DNA of 7,160 nt from an uncultured Pseudomonadota bacterium (GCA_903953455.1 CAJBJW010000276.1:1-7160), one strand, 5' to 3'; numbered from the stretch's first letter, positions 1 to 5,495 are shown. The notes: a model not told the origin generated them from the letters alone. Made by a program: numbers and translations.

Positions 1-582
1 AACCAGCGTGCCGCTTGTAAAACCCCGCAATTGCCCGATATTTTCAGCAAGTTCAGGTAGGCTTTTTGTGATGCTATTCATTAAATAATGCGTTGGCAAA
101 TCATTATCTAAGCCTAAATGACTGTTATTTGCGAGGTCTTCAATCAATACGGAAATTTCATCAATTAAAAGCGTGTGTGTATTGAAGTTATCGCGGACAC
201 TTAGCATTAAATGCGTTGTTTTGAGTCGTTGCCAGCGTTGCTGTAAGTTTTTTAACTGATCACAAGGTAATACATCTTCAGGTAATTGACATTGAGAAAC
301 ATCGGTTTCGAAATCCGAATCTATTTGTTTTTCTAACTCGTCTAACGCATTTTCAAGTCCACGATTACCGTTTAGCAGACGGTTTGACATGCCACGATGC
401 TGTGCAACTAAAATATTGATTTGTTGCAGATGAGAAATAACTTCTACACCCATTTTCTCTTGTTTGAGTAAATTAATAGTACGATCTTCATTGATCAAAA
501 CCCAACTCAATGCGCCAAGCACAAAGATAAATACAATACTTATCATTATGGTGAGTAATGTTTTAATCGACCATCTATGCAT
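1..582 (-). CDS. Membrane sensory protein, N-terminal 194 residues (partial; chemoreceptor / sensor-kinase type)
   Basis: This reading frame stays open from an ATG at 580-582 to the left edge, so the C-terminal part is outside the window. The N-terminus has a few basic residues, then one membrane helix (about residues 8-31), then a hydrophilic, mainly helical region predicted to be periplasmic. Two segments match the four-helix-bundle sensor domains of methyl-accepting chemotaxis proteins and related HAMP-containing kinases or cyclases: 'AQHRGMSNRLLNGN' near residues 60-73 and 'LPELAENIGQLRGFTSG' near 175-191. In such proteins a second membrane helix, a HAMP domain and an output domain follow; none is visible here, so chemoreceptor, histidine kinase and diguanylate cyclase cannot be told apart. 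Two cysteines (about 98 and 107) lie in the predicted periplasmic part. An AGGG Shine-Dalgarno sits 8 nt before the ATG. The gene lies 45 bp downstream of the lipoprotein gene on the same strand and could be co-transcribed with it. Confidence 0.8.
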   Translation of the reverse strand, partial: MHRWSIKTLLTIMISIVFIFVLGALSWVLINEDRTINLLKQEKMGVEVISHLQQINILVAQHRGMSNRLLNGNRGLENALDELEKQIDSDFETDVSQCQLPEDVLPCDQLKNLQQRWQRLKTTHLMLSVRDNFNTHTLLIDEISVLIEDLANNSHLGLDNDLPTHYLMNSITKSLPELAENIGQLRGFTSGTLV

Positions 583-590
583 AAAATGAA

Positions 591-594
591 CCCT
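591..594 (-). promoter_or_regulatory. Ribosome binding site of the partial sensory gene
   Basis: AGGG on the minus strand, 8 nt before the ATG at 580-582. It supports this start for a gene whose reading frame is otherwise cut by the window edge. Confidence 0.5.
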
Positions 595-627
595 ACATCA
601 GTCAAAAATGTGAGAATACTACTTAAC

Positions 628-1035
628 TTATTTTACAAAACAGCTTTTTTCTGCAGCATCTTCTGCTTCTTTTAATTGTTTGCGCAATGTTTGCCCTTTT
701 TTGGGGTCACGGAAAGCAGCGCCATTTTCACCTGCCATCGAACGTAAATACGAAACGGTCTTGGCCGCATCAAAATCATCAAAACTCAATTTTTCAGCAA
801 TTTTGTCAATTTTGCATCCGCACGCATATTGATTTATATACGTTAAACCGCCATGTTGTGCGACGCAGTTTAAAACATAATCCACACGCTCACGCGTTGG
901 GTATTCATTGATAAAACTCGCTACAGTAGCGGGCTGTGCAGTATTTTCAGCTAATTTTTCTGGATTATTCGCACAACCAGTGATAATAAGAGGCAGAGTA
1001 GCTGCAAGCAGTGCGATTTTTAACGTATGTTTCAT
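628..1035 (-). CDS. Small cysteine-rich lipoprotein, conserved but of unknown function
   Basis: The 135-residue protein starts with a lipoprotein signal: basic MKHTLK, a hydrophobic stretch, then the lipobox I-T-G-C with Cys21 as the lipidated residue. Residues +2/+3 are Ala-Asn, with no Asp at +2, so outer-membrane sorting is plausible. After a short linker comes a compact domain with Cys57, Cys72, Cys74 and Cys132. It contains 'VLNCVAQHGG' (54-63) and 'YACGCKIDKIAEKLSFDDF' (70-88), followed by a charged C-terminal helix. From memory, proteins with this NC...HGG...CxC pattern occur in methylotrophs and other proteobacteria without an assigned role; I cannot name a Pfam family. The four cysteines could form two disulfides or bind a metal or haem, but no CxxCH haem motif is present. 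A ribosome site AAGGAAAAAGG (complement of 1040-1050) precedes the ATG. mobA starts 51 bp away in the opposite direction. Confidence 0.85.
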   Translation of the reverse strand: MKHTLKIALLAATLPLIITGCANNPEKLAENTAQPATVASFINEYPTRERVDYVLNCVAQHGGLTYINQYACGCKIDKIAEKLSFDDFDAAKTVSYLRSMAGENGAAFRDPKKGQTLRKQLKEAEDAAEKSCFVK

Positions 1036-1086
1036 GCGACCTTTTTCCTTTAAAATGTAAAATATTTAGCCAATAGATTAACATCA
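1036..1086. promoter_or_regulatory. Divergent intergenic region between the lipoprotein gene and mobA
   Basis: These 51 bp must hold the start signals of both divergent genes. The lipoprotein's purine-rich ribosome site occupies 1040-1050. On the plus strand TAAAAT occurs twice (1051-1056 and 1058-1063) and could serve as a -10 box for mobA, but no convincing -35 box is in place. No clear Shine-Dalgarno precedes mobA. Confidence 0.35.
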
Positions 1087-1668
1087 ATGACCTCGCAAAC
1101 AAAAGTAGTAGGCGTTATTCTCGCCGGTGGAAGAGCGCAACGTATGAATTTCAAAAATAAAGCCTTGATGCACTATCAAGGGCAACCGTTGATTGCGTAT
1201 TCGTTTTCTGCCATGCGTCCGCTTGTTGATGAATTATTCATTAACACAAATATCGACGATGCGCTTTATCAAACGTGGGGTGCGGGTGTTATTGCCGATG
1301 CGACAGCCGGTTTCAAAGGGCCGCTTGCAGGGATTTTAGCGGCAATGAACGCTGTTTGCGCTGATACGCTAATGGTTGTGCCTTGCGATGCGCCTTTTAT
1401 TTCAACAGCGCAGTTAGAAAAATTACTACTTGAACATCAACTAACACACGCAGAAATTACGGTTGCTTGTTGTGGCGAGCAGGTTCATTCCGTATTTATG
1501 GTCGTGAATACCGCGTTAAAAATCAGTTTAGAACACTATTTAGCCAATGGTGAGCGCAAAGTTAGACGTTGGTTTGTCGGGCATAAAACGCATTACGTTG
1601 ATTTTGGTGACAATGCGCGGGGGTTTGAAAATATTAATACGCTCGATGAACTCCATACTATTGTGTAA
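1087..1668 (+). CDS. mobA: Molybdenum cofactor guanylyltransferase MobA
   Basis: MobA is a cytoplasmic enzyme that transfers GMP from GTP to molybdopterin to make the MGD/bis-MGD cofactor of DMSO-reductase-family enzymes such as formate dehydrogenase and nitrate reductase. The 193-residue length matches the family. Visible motifs are the nucleotide-binding loop LAGGRAQRM (12-20) with Lys25 shortly after, GPLAG (78-82), the metal-binding segment PCDAPF (99-104) with Asp101, and a C-terminal 'FENINTLDEL' (180-189). The consensus after the P-loop is RMGG-x-DK; here it reads RMNFKNK, so the Asp before the lysine is Asn and the first Gly is Asn. This is a mild departure that does not by itself suggest loss of function. 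MobA paralogues such as MocA (cytidylyltransferase) share the fold, but the overall pattern favours MobA. The start ATG lacks an obvious Shine-Dalgarno. The 3' end overlaps the convergent radical SAM gene by 11 bp. Confidence 0.9.
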   Translation: MTSQTKVVGVILAGGRAQRMNFKNKALMHYQGQPLIAYSFSAMRPLVDELFINTNIDDALYQTWGAGVIADATAGFKGPLAGILAAMNAVCADTLMVVPCDAPFISTAQLEKLLLEHQLTHAEITVACCGEQVHSVFMVVNTALKISLEHYLANGERKVRRWFVGHKTHYVDFGDNARGFENINTLDELHTIV

Positions 1669-2506
1669 CTACCACGTTAAAATGTAATAATCGAATAGCG
1701 TGTGCTAAATCGTCCATAATGTCGAATGGCATGATTTGTAAATCGACAGCTTCGGGTTGTTGTGAAGGGCGTGCAAGCGTGTATATCGTAATATTTTCAA
1801 TAGTTGTATGACTGCGTACTTGTTTTAAGAAATTAATAAACCCCGTTTTTTCGCTTTGACTCAGTCCTTGCTGCCTATAATCAACCAAACAAATTTGTAT
1901 TTTTGTTGTGCATAATTCGCTGGCAATCTGTAAATTTTTCAACACAGATTCGTTGCTTTGCGCTGAATGATTAAATTTTTTTCTTCCCTCTGGCGTGGCA
2001 CTATCCATTTTAAACCAGATCTCACCATCATATTCGCTGATGATTTTTAATCCTTTTTGCACGGATGAGCGGTGAATTAAACTCCCATTGGTAATCAATA
2101 CAAAATGACTTTGTGGGAAAATGCCAAATTCATTGGCAATACTGCCAATGAGATTTACAGCAAGGTCAAAATCTTTCAAACTGGTCGGTTCACCATTTCC
2201 TGCAATTGCGATGTCTTTAATCATTCGCTGCGCAGCGTCGACTTCCATTTCATCGTAAAAATTACCGTGTAACACCGAATTCAAAAAAAAGCGCAGTTCA
2301 CTGGCCAGTAAATCCAAGTCAATTTCCGGTGCGGCCCCATTTTTTAATTCAGGCACTTGGCAATAAATACACCGCCAATTACAGGCGTTATTAGTATTGA
2401 AATTGATGCCTATTGATAAACCACCTGCGCGACGAGAAAGAACTGGGTAAACATACGTTAAACCAGTGAGATTGCGATTGTGATTTGTAACGGTGAGTTT
2501 TGACAT
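1658..2506 (-). CDS. Radical SAM protein of unknown substrate
   Basis: The 282-residue protein carries a canonical radical SAM [4Fe-4S] motif: NNACNWRCIYCQ with Cys42, Cys46 and Cys49 in CxxxCxxC spacing. The SAM-binding 'GGE-like' segment AGNGEPT (102-108) and a later LITNGSL strand (138-143) follow. The barrel appears complete, but no extra Cys-rich SPASM or auxiliary cluster domain is seen; only Cys199 and Cys206 remain. The fold resembles the COG0731-like Fe-S oxidoreductases, a family memory rather than a search result. The substrate is unknown, and neighbouring mobA does not settle it, as MoaA is clearly different. I chose the ATG at 2504-2506. An in-frame ATG at 2590 would add 28 residues, but that extension overlaps a good promoter (2536-2544, minus strand) and is unlike the family N-terminus, which begins close to 'SKLTVTNHNR'. 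The Shine-Dalgarno is weak. Confidence 0.88.
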   Translation of the reverse strand: MSKLTVTNHNRNLTGLTYVYPVLSRRAGGLSIGINFNTNNACNWRCIYCQVPELKNGAAPEIDLDLLASELRFFLNSVLHGNFYDEMEVDAAQRMIKDIAIAGNGEPTSLKDFDLAVNLIGSIANEFGIFPQSHFVLITNGSLIHRSSVQKGLKIISEYDGEIWFKMDSATPEGRKKFNHSAQSNESVLKNLQIASELCTTKIQICLVDYRQQGLSQSEKTGFINFLKQVRSHTTIENITIYTLARPSQQPEAVDLQIMPFDIMDDLAHAIRLLHFNVVVTQ

Positions 2507-2535
2507 GATTAAAGACTTAAGATGAATAGAGTCTA

Positions 2536-2544
2536 AGTATAGCA
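2536..2544 (-). promoter_or_regulatory. Extended -10 promoter for the radical SAM gene
   Basis: The minus strand reads TGCTATACT, an extended -10 box (TGn + TATACT) 29 bp upstream of the ATG at 2506. No good -35 box is found 16-18 bp further upstream, as is typical for extended -10 promoters. Its position inside the longer open frame supports the downstream start codon. Confidence 0.6.
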
Positions 2545-2568
2545 CACGCAAAGCATGGATTTTTTGTG

Positions 2569-2577
2569 TGTTATACT
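2569..2577 (+). promoter_or_regulatory. Extended -10 promoter for the MCWS-type membrane protein gene
   Basis: TGTTATACT is an extended -10 box on the plus strand, about 86 bp before the ATG at 2664. No clear -35 box lies upstream. Transcription from here would give a leader of roughly 80 nt that is AT-rich and has no obvious hairpin. Confidence 0.55.
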
Positions 2578-2651
2578 TTACGCGATACACAGCAAGGTTT
2601 TGTTGTGTTTAATTTTTTGAAGAATCATAACAATAATAATGACAAATAAAC

Positions 2652-2656
2652 GAGGA
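2652..2656 (+). promoter_or_regulatory. Ribosome binding site of the MCWS-type membrane protein gene
   Basis: GAGGA sits 7 nt before the ATG at 2664 and fixes the start at the conserved Met-Cys-Trp-Ser. Confidence 0.65.
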
Positions 2657-2663
2657 AAACATC

Positions 2664-3416
2664 ATGTGTTGGAGTGGTGAAGCATCTGGGGTGCTTGCAG
2701 TAGTTGGCTTGGGAACGGCGTATTATATTGCTAAAAAGGGGGAATCAAAAGAGCTTTGGATTCCGTTAACGTATTTTGCATTGATGGAGTTATTGCAAGC
2801 ATTTACTTATGTTTATATTGATTTGTGTGACAATCCCAATAATCAAATTTTAACCATGCTTGGGTATCTACACGTCGCCTTTCAGCCGTTTTTTGCTAAT
2901 ATGGTGGCAATGTATTTTATTCCTGAAAGTATTAAGCTCAAAATTCGAACCACGGTTTATACCATTTGCGCCGCGGGTTCGACTTTAATTTTATTTAAAA
3001 TGTATCCGTTTGCCTGGGCAGGGACGTGCGTTATAGGCACTGAAGGGTTCTGTGGGCCGCATATTTGCTCGGTGTCGGGTGCATGGCATATTGCGTGGCA
3101 AATGCCGCTGAATGGCTTACTTTCCCATCCTATTGAATGGTTGTTTAATTTCAATTGGGGCTTGCATGTTTTGGCTTATATTATCGTAGCCTTTATTCTT
3201 CCTACACTTTATGGTTCGTGGAAGTTTGTCTTATTTCATTATTTCATGGGGCCTTGGATTTCAGATATCACCACTGACGATCCCAATGAATATGCTGCAG
3301 TTTGGTGTTTGTTTTCAATCGCGCTGTGTGTATCCGTGATTAAGTCGCCCGTGAGGAAATATTTGCATGTGACGAATTGGCCATTTTATAAAAAACATTT
3401 GGGTGATGCGCTGTAA
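2664..3416 (+). CDS. Multi-pass inner-membrane protein, MCWS / DUF5765 type, unknown function
   Basis: The 250-residue protein begins MCWSGEAS, the N-terminus I associate with the DUF5765 family (recalled, not searched). Hydrophobic segments near residues 8-23, 31-52, 62-87, 97-114, 165-183, 186-200 and 210-227 suggest about seven membrane helices. There is no cleavable signal peptide. Features in or near the membrane include Cys2, Cys55, Cys102, Cys122, Cys130, Cys135, Cys215 and Cys222, and many histidines (70, 133, 142, 155, 168, 192). The loop at 120-145 is rich in Cys/Gly/His ('GFCGPHICSVSGAWHIAW'). The C-terminus is basic and probably cytoplasmic. No known catalytic motif was recognised. 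The ribosome site GAGGA and an extended -10 promoter support the start. The gene converges on the cupredoxin operon and shares its terminator, which hints at, but does not prove, a link to copper or membrane electron transfer. Confidence 0.85.
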   Translation: MCWSGEASGVLAVVGLGTAYYIAKKGESKELWIPLTYFALMELLQAFTYVYIDLCDNPNNQILTMLGYLHVAFQPFFANMVAMYFIPESIKLKIRTTVYTICAAGSTLILFKMYPFAWAGTCVIGTEGFCGPHICSVSGAWHIAWQMPLNGLLSHPIEWLFNFNWGLHVLAYIIVAFILPTLYGSWKFVLFHYFMGPWISDITTDDPNEYAAVWCLFSIALCVSVIKSPVRKYLHVTNWPFYKKHLGDAL

Positions 3417-3460
3417 TACTTTTTTTGCATCATGTTTAAAAATTTGACGTATTAAAACGC

Positions 3461-3493
3461 AAAAAAAAGCCAACACAATGTGTTGGCTTTTTT
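3461..3493. terminator. Bidirectional intrinsic terminator
   Basis: The stem GCCAACAC (3469-3476) pairs with GTGTTGGC (3480-3487) around an AAT loop. It is flanked by A8 on the left (3461-3468) and T6 on the right (3488-3493). It reads as a GC-containing hairpin plus U-tract on both strands. It lies between the convergent membrane protein gene (stop at 3416) and the cupredoxin gene (stop at 3512) and can end both transcripts. Confidence 0.92.
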
Positions 3494-3511
3494 ATTTGTA
3501 AATTACATGTT

Positions 3512-4411
3512 TTATTTGTGCAATGAATTTTGTATTTTCTTAATTAATTGAATGGTCAATGCAATAATAGTATTGTTCGTTGTTTTAAGGAAATCTATTA
3601 TATAGGCCAAAATTTCCGCAGCGCTCATCCCTTTAAACTTATGCACTAAAAAAGGGGCGAGTAATAATCCAAGTGCTAGTCCGATAACGGTCACACCTGA
3701 AAAAGCACTTTCTTCTTGTGTACTTTGAGTAGAAGAAGTTGTGGCTGCTGAAGGGGCTTTTTCAACGACGACGACGGGCTCTGCGTTGGCCTCTTCATGT
3801 GCTTTTACTAAGAGTTCAGTCAGCGTGATTTTATAATCGTCAGCGAATGTATTGGCGGTGACATTGGGAATGCTCGGCAGGTCACCATCGCCTTTGCCTA
3901 CTTTCAATTGGGCTTTCATTCCTTTTTCCATGTGCTGCGCAATATCACAATGGACCATATATGTTTTATCACCTGGCGGAAGAATTAAGGTGCCTGATAT
4001 TTTTGCAGGCCCTGAAATTTCTAAATGAAACATGCCTTTGGGATACAAATATTTTGGCAGTCCGTGCATCATCCATTGATGGCGAACATTGTCATCATTA
4101 AAAAAATGAACAGTTAACTTTGTGCAAGGCTTGAATTGAAATTCTTGTGTGTCAAAGGCAAACATTCTGCCGGGGAATTTTTCGGCATATTTATGCCCCG
4201 CATGAACGGTAATTTCTTTGGTTTCTGCAATTTTTTCGCAACCACCGGGTAATGTGTCAGGATTGTTGCCCATGACCATGCCGCCAGCCATATCCATTAA
4301 ATGTCCATCACCATGGTTCATTAACATACCATCGTGATCTTGATAATCTTGAGCAAATGCCGGTAGCGAAAATAGCGCTGCCATAAAGCCTACCGATACT
4401 AATTTCATCAT
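3512..4411 (-). CDS. Membrane-anchored periplasmic cupredoxin with type 1 copper ligands
   Basis: The 299-residue precursor has a Sec signal peptide (cleavage expected after AFA, residue 20). A Met/His-rich stretch follows (26-48: repeated HDGM, MNHGDGH, MVMG-like patterns), of the kind that binds Cu(I)/Cu(II). A cupredoxin domain spans about 66-172. The ligand pattern is His111 in NVRHQWMMHG, then Cys155, His160 and Met165 in HCDIAQHMEKGM, i.e. CxxxxHxxxxM, the classic blue-copper loop. Cys58 and Cys96 may form a disulfide. A Pro/Ser/Thr linker (206-236), a membrane helix (about 238-256) and a tail (257-299) with a second hydrophobic or amphipathic helix complete the protein. It is likely a periplasm-facing electron carrier or copper donor/acceptor, but the partner is unknown. 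AAGAGG (complement of 4420-4425) lies 8 nt before the first of two adjacent ATGs. It follows the 'AHGG' protein gene by 55 bp and is probably its operon partner. Confidence 0.88.
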   Translation of the reverse strand: MMKLVSVGFMAALFSLPAFAQDYQDHDGMLMNHGDGHLMDMAGGMVMGNNPDTLPGGCEKIAETKEITVHAGHKYAEKFPGRMFAFDTQEFQFKPCTKLTVHFFNDDNVRHQWMMHGLPKYLYPKGMFHLEISGPAKISGTLILPPGDKTYMVHCDIAQHMEKGMKAQLKVGKGDGDLPSIPNVTANTFADDYKITLTELLVKAHEEANAEPVVVVEKAPSAATTSSTQSTQEESAFSGVTVIGLALGLLLAPFLVHKFKGMSAAEILAYIIDFLKTTNNTIIALTIQLIKKIQNSLHK

Positions 4412-4419
4412 TCTTTTTG

Positions 4420-4425
4420 CCTCTT
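4420..4425 (-). promoter_or_regulatory. Ribosome binding site of the cupredoxin gene
   Basis: AAGAGG on the minus strand, 8 nt before the ATG at 4409-4411. The spacing favours this ATG over the adjacent one at 4406-4408. Confidence 0.55.
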
Positions 4426-4466
4426 GAATAAGTAAAACGACATCCTTGTCTGAATTTGTCGCAATT

Positions 4467-5069
4467 TTATTCTTTTATTTTGCCAAGTAAACCATCGACA
4501 GTGCGTTTAAAACCAGCACTTGATAAATACGCTACATAAAGACCAGCAAATCCAAACAGTGCGTATAAGAAGAGTTGATTTCTAGTGGTTTGTTGACCTT
4601 TGCCTGCTTGGAAACTCATGTGTGCATCAAGGCGCTCACTTCCTGCAGAGCCCTCTTCAGGTAAGAGTGTTATGTGAATTAAATATTTGCCGGCTTCAGC
4701 CACGCCTTCAGGCAGTGACAACATAACGGTGCCCGATTTGTGTTTTGCTGCCTCTTGGAAGAAAACGCGCGATCCTTCAGGTTCTTTTGTGACTTCAAAC
4801 TCGACAGCTCTGTTGCGGTATTTCATGTCTTGGTAATCAAATACCAATTGAATTGACGAACCCGTGCTTGGAATATTGCCGCAAAAGTCTTCAGCTGGGA
4901 AGGCTTTAGGTTGGTAAGCTGTGTAGTGAATCCAGTGATCTTTTTCTAATTCGAATTTACATTGATCCGTATCGGTACCAGCAGCGCCACCGTGCGCCCA
5001 TAATGCCGACGAAAAAAGTAACGCTGTTAAACCGAGTGAACTTTTTTTAATCATTTGCGCTATGTTCAT
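4467..5069 (-). CDS. Exported, C-terminally anchored protein with a predicted N-terminal histidine; function unknown
   Basis: Counted from the ATG at 5067-5069, the protein has 200 residues. A Sec signal with a basic KK and a hydrophobic core ends ALWA|HGGAAG, so the mature chain would begin with His26. A mainly beta-strand periplasmic region (about 30-157) contains TDTDQCKFEL (Cys37), HWIHYTAYQP, DFCGNIP (Cys63), VFDYQDM and EFEVTKEPEGSRVFFQEAAKH. A membrane helix (about 165-183) and a short basic tail follow. The two cysteines probably form a disulfide. From memory, similar proteins occur next to copper proteins in methane and ammonia oxidisers, without an assigned role. An in-frame GTG at 5079-5081 would add four residues. 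I prefer the ATG because GAGAAG, overlapping that GTG region, can act as its Shine-Dalgarno (4 nt spacing), though the case is not strong. It is the first gene of the probable operon with the cupredoxin. Confidence 0.82.
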   Translation of the reverse strand: MNIAQMIKKSSLGLTALLFSSALWAHGGAAGTDTDQCKFELEKDHWIHYTAYQPKAFPAEDFCGNIPSTGSSIQLVFDYQDMKYRNRAVEFEVTKEPEGSRVFFQEAAKHKSGTVMLSLPEGVAEAGKYLIHITLLPEEGSAGSERLDAHMSFQAGKGQQTTRNQLFLYALFGFAGLYVAYLSSAGFKRTVDGLLGKIKE

Positions 5070-5260
5070 AAGTCTTCTCACTTGAAATAGTTATTATTGT
5101 AAATGCTATTGCTTTATATCGCATCGCACGTTGCTAACTTTAACACGTCAATTGATGCAAATAAAGTAGTTAGACTACCGCATATAAAATGCCAGATTAA
5201 ACAACTATTTGATGTGTGGAAGATAGTTACAGAAAACAGGTGATCGTATTTAAGTAAAAC

Positions 5261-5305
5261 GGTTTCACTGAGACTTATATGAAACATTAAGTGGTTCACT
5301 GAAAC
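5261..5305. repeat. Imperfect direct repeat with three GTTTCA/TGAAAC words
   Basis: GGTTTCACTGAGAC (5261-5274) recurs as GGTTCACTGAAAC (5293-5305), with starts 32 bp apart, about three helical turns. GTTTCA at 5262-5267 and TGAAAC at 5280-5285 form an inverted pair. TGAAAC occurs again at 5300-5305, exactly 20 bp from the previous copy. It could be a regulator binding site for either divergent gene, but chance is not excluded. Confidence 0.4.
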
Positions 5306-5430
5306 AGAAAATGAAATAGAAATGATGGCGAGGCGCTTTACATGTGGGAAATAATAAGAGGTTGAACCAGGTGCACTTCGCAGTAAATGATAAATTGATT
5401 TTAGTTCATCATTAGGAGGAAAAAAGAACA

Positions 5431-5463
5431 GTGATGCGGAGTGTTATTGCTATCTGTCCTTAA
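5431..5463 (+). CDS. Candidate 10-codon leader peptide ORF upstream of pgi
   Basis: A near-perfect Shine-Dalgarno AGGAGGA (5414-5420) is followed by GTG at 5431 and ATG at 5434, opening a frame that reads (M)MRSVIAICP and stops with TAA at 5461-5463, 45 bp before the pgi ATG. The spacing (10 nt to GTG, 13 nt to ATG) is longer than ideal. The peptide has no run of one amino acid, so classical attenuation is not indicated; translational coupling or a chance ORF are alternatives. No hairpin terminator was seen between it and pgi. Confidence 0.25.
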   Translation: MMRSVIAICP

Positions 5464-5495
5464 TTTTCGTAGACTTGGAGTAATTTTCTCAATTT

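Larger units (their letters stand above)
2535..2578. repeat. Inverted repeat containing back-to-back promoters
   Basis: The left arm 2535-2547 (AAGTATAGCACAC) and right arm 2566-2578 (GTGTGTTATACTT) match as inverted copies at 12 of 13 positions, with an 18 bp spacer. Each arm contains the extended -10 box of one of the two divergent genes. This can be the simple result of two similar promoters, or an operator read by a dimeric regulator. Confidence 0.6.
5082..5493. promoter_or_regulatory. Long divergent control region upstream of the copper operon and pgi
   Basis: About 410 bp with no convincing large gene. On the minus strand TACAAT (complement of 5096-5101) is a candidate -10 box for the AHGG/cupredoxin operon but has no good -35 partner. 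A 13 bp palindrome GTAGT-TAG-ACTAC lies at 5166-5178, beside TATAAA (5183-5188, plus). A cluster of GTTTCA/TGAAAC words lies at 5262-5305. A strong Shine-Dalgarno with a 10-codon ORF lies at 5414-5463. On the plus strand TTGAAC (5362-5367) followed 16 bp later by TAAATG (5384-5389) is only a weak promoter candidate for pgi. A 61-codon frame on the minus strand (5114-5299) starts with GTG, has no ribosome site and does not look like a real protein. Confidence 0.5.

Noticed and set aside
2507..2590. 28-residue N-terminal extension of the radical SAM protein
   Set aside because: It covers an extended -10 promoter and part of the inverted repeat, and the family N-terminus begins near the downstream Met.
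4438..4461. CGACA / TGTCG inverted repeat between the two copper-operon genes
   Set aside because: The stem is only 5 bp with a long loop and no U-tract, so it is too weak to call a terminator or attenuator.
5070..5081. GTG start adding four residues to the AHGG protein
   Set aside because: The ATG four codons later has a purine-rich site (GAGAAG) just upstream, and the signal peptide is complete without the extension; not fully excluded.
5203..5228. AACTAT ... ATAGTT inverted repeat
   Set aside because: Six base pairs with a 14 nt loop in AT-rich DNA is expected by chance.
5114..5299. 61-codon minus-strand frame in the intergenic region
   Set aside because: It starts with GTG, has no Shine-Dalgarno, shows no recognisable protein pattern and overlaps likely regulatory repeats.
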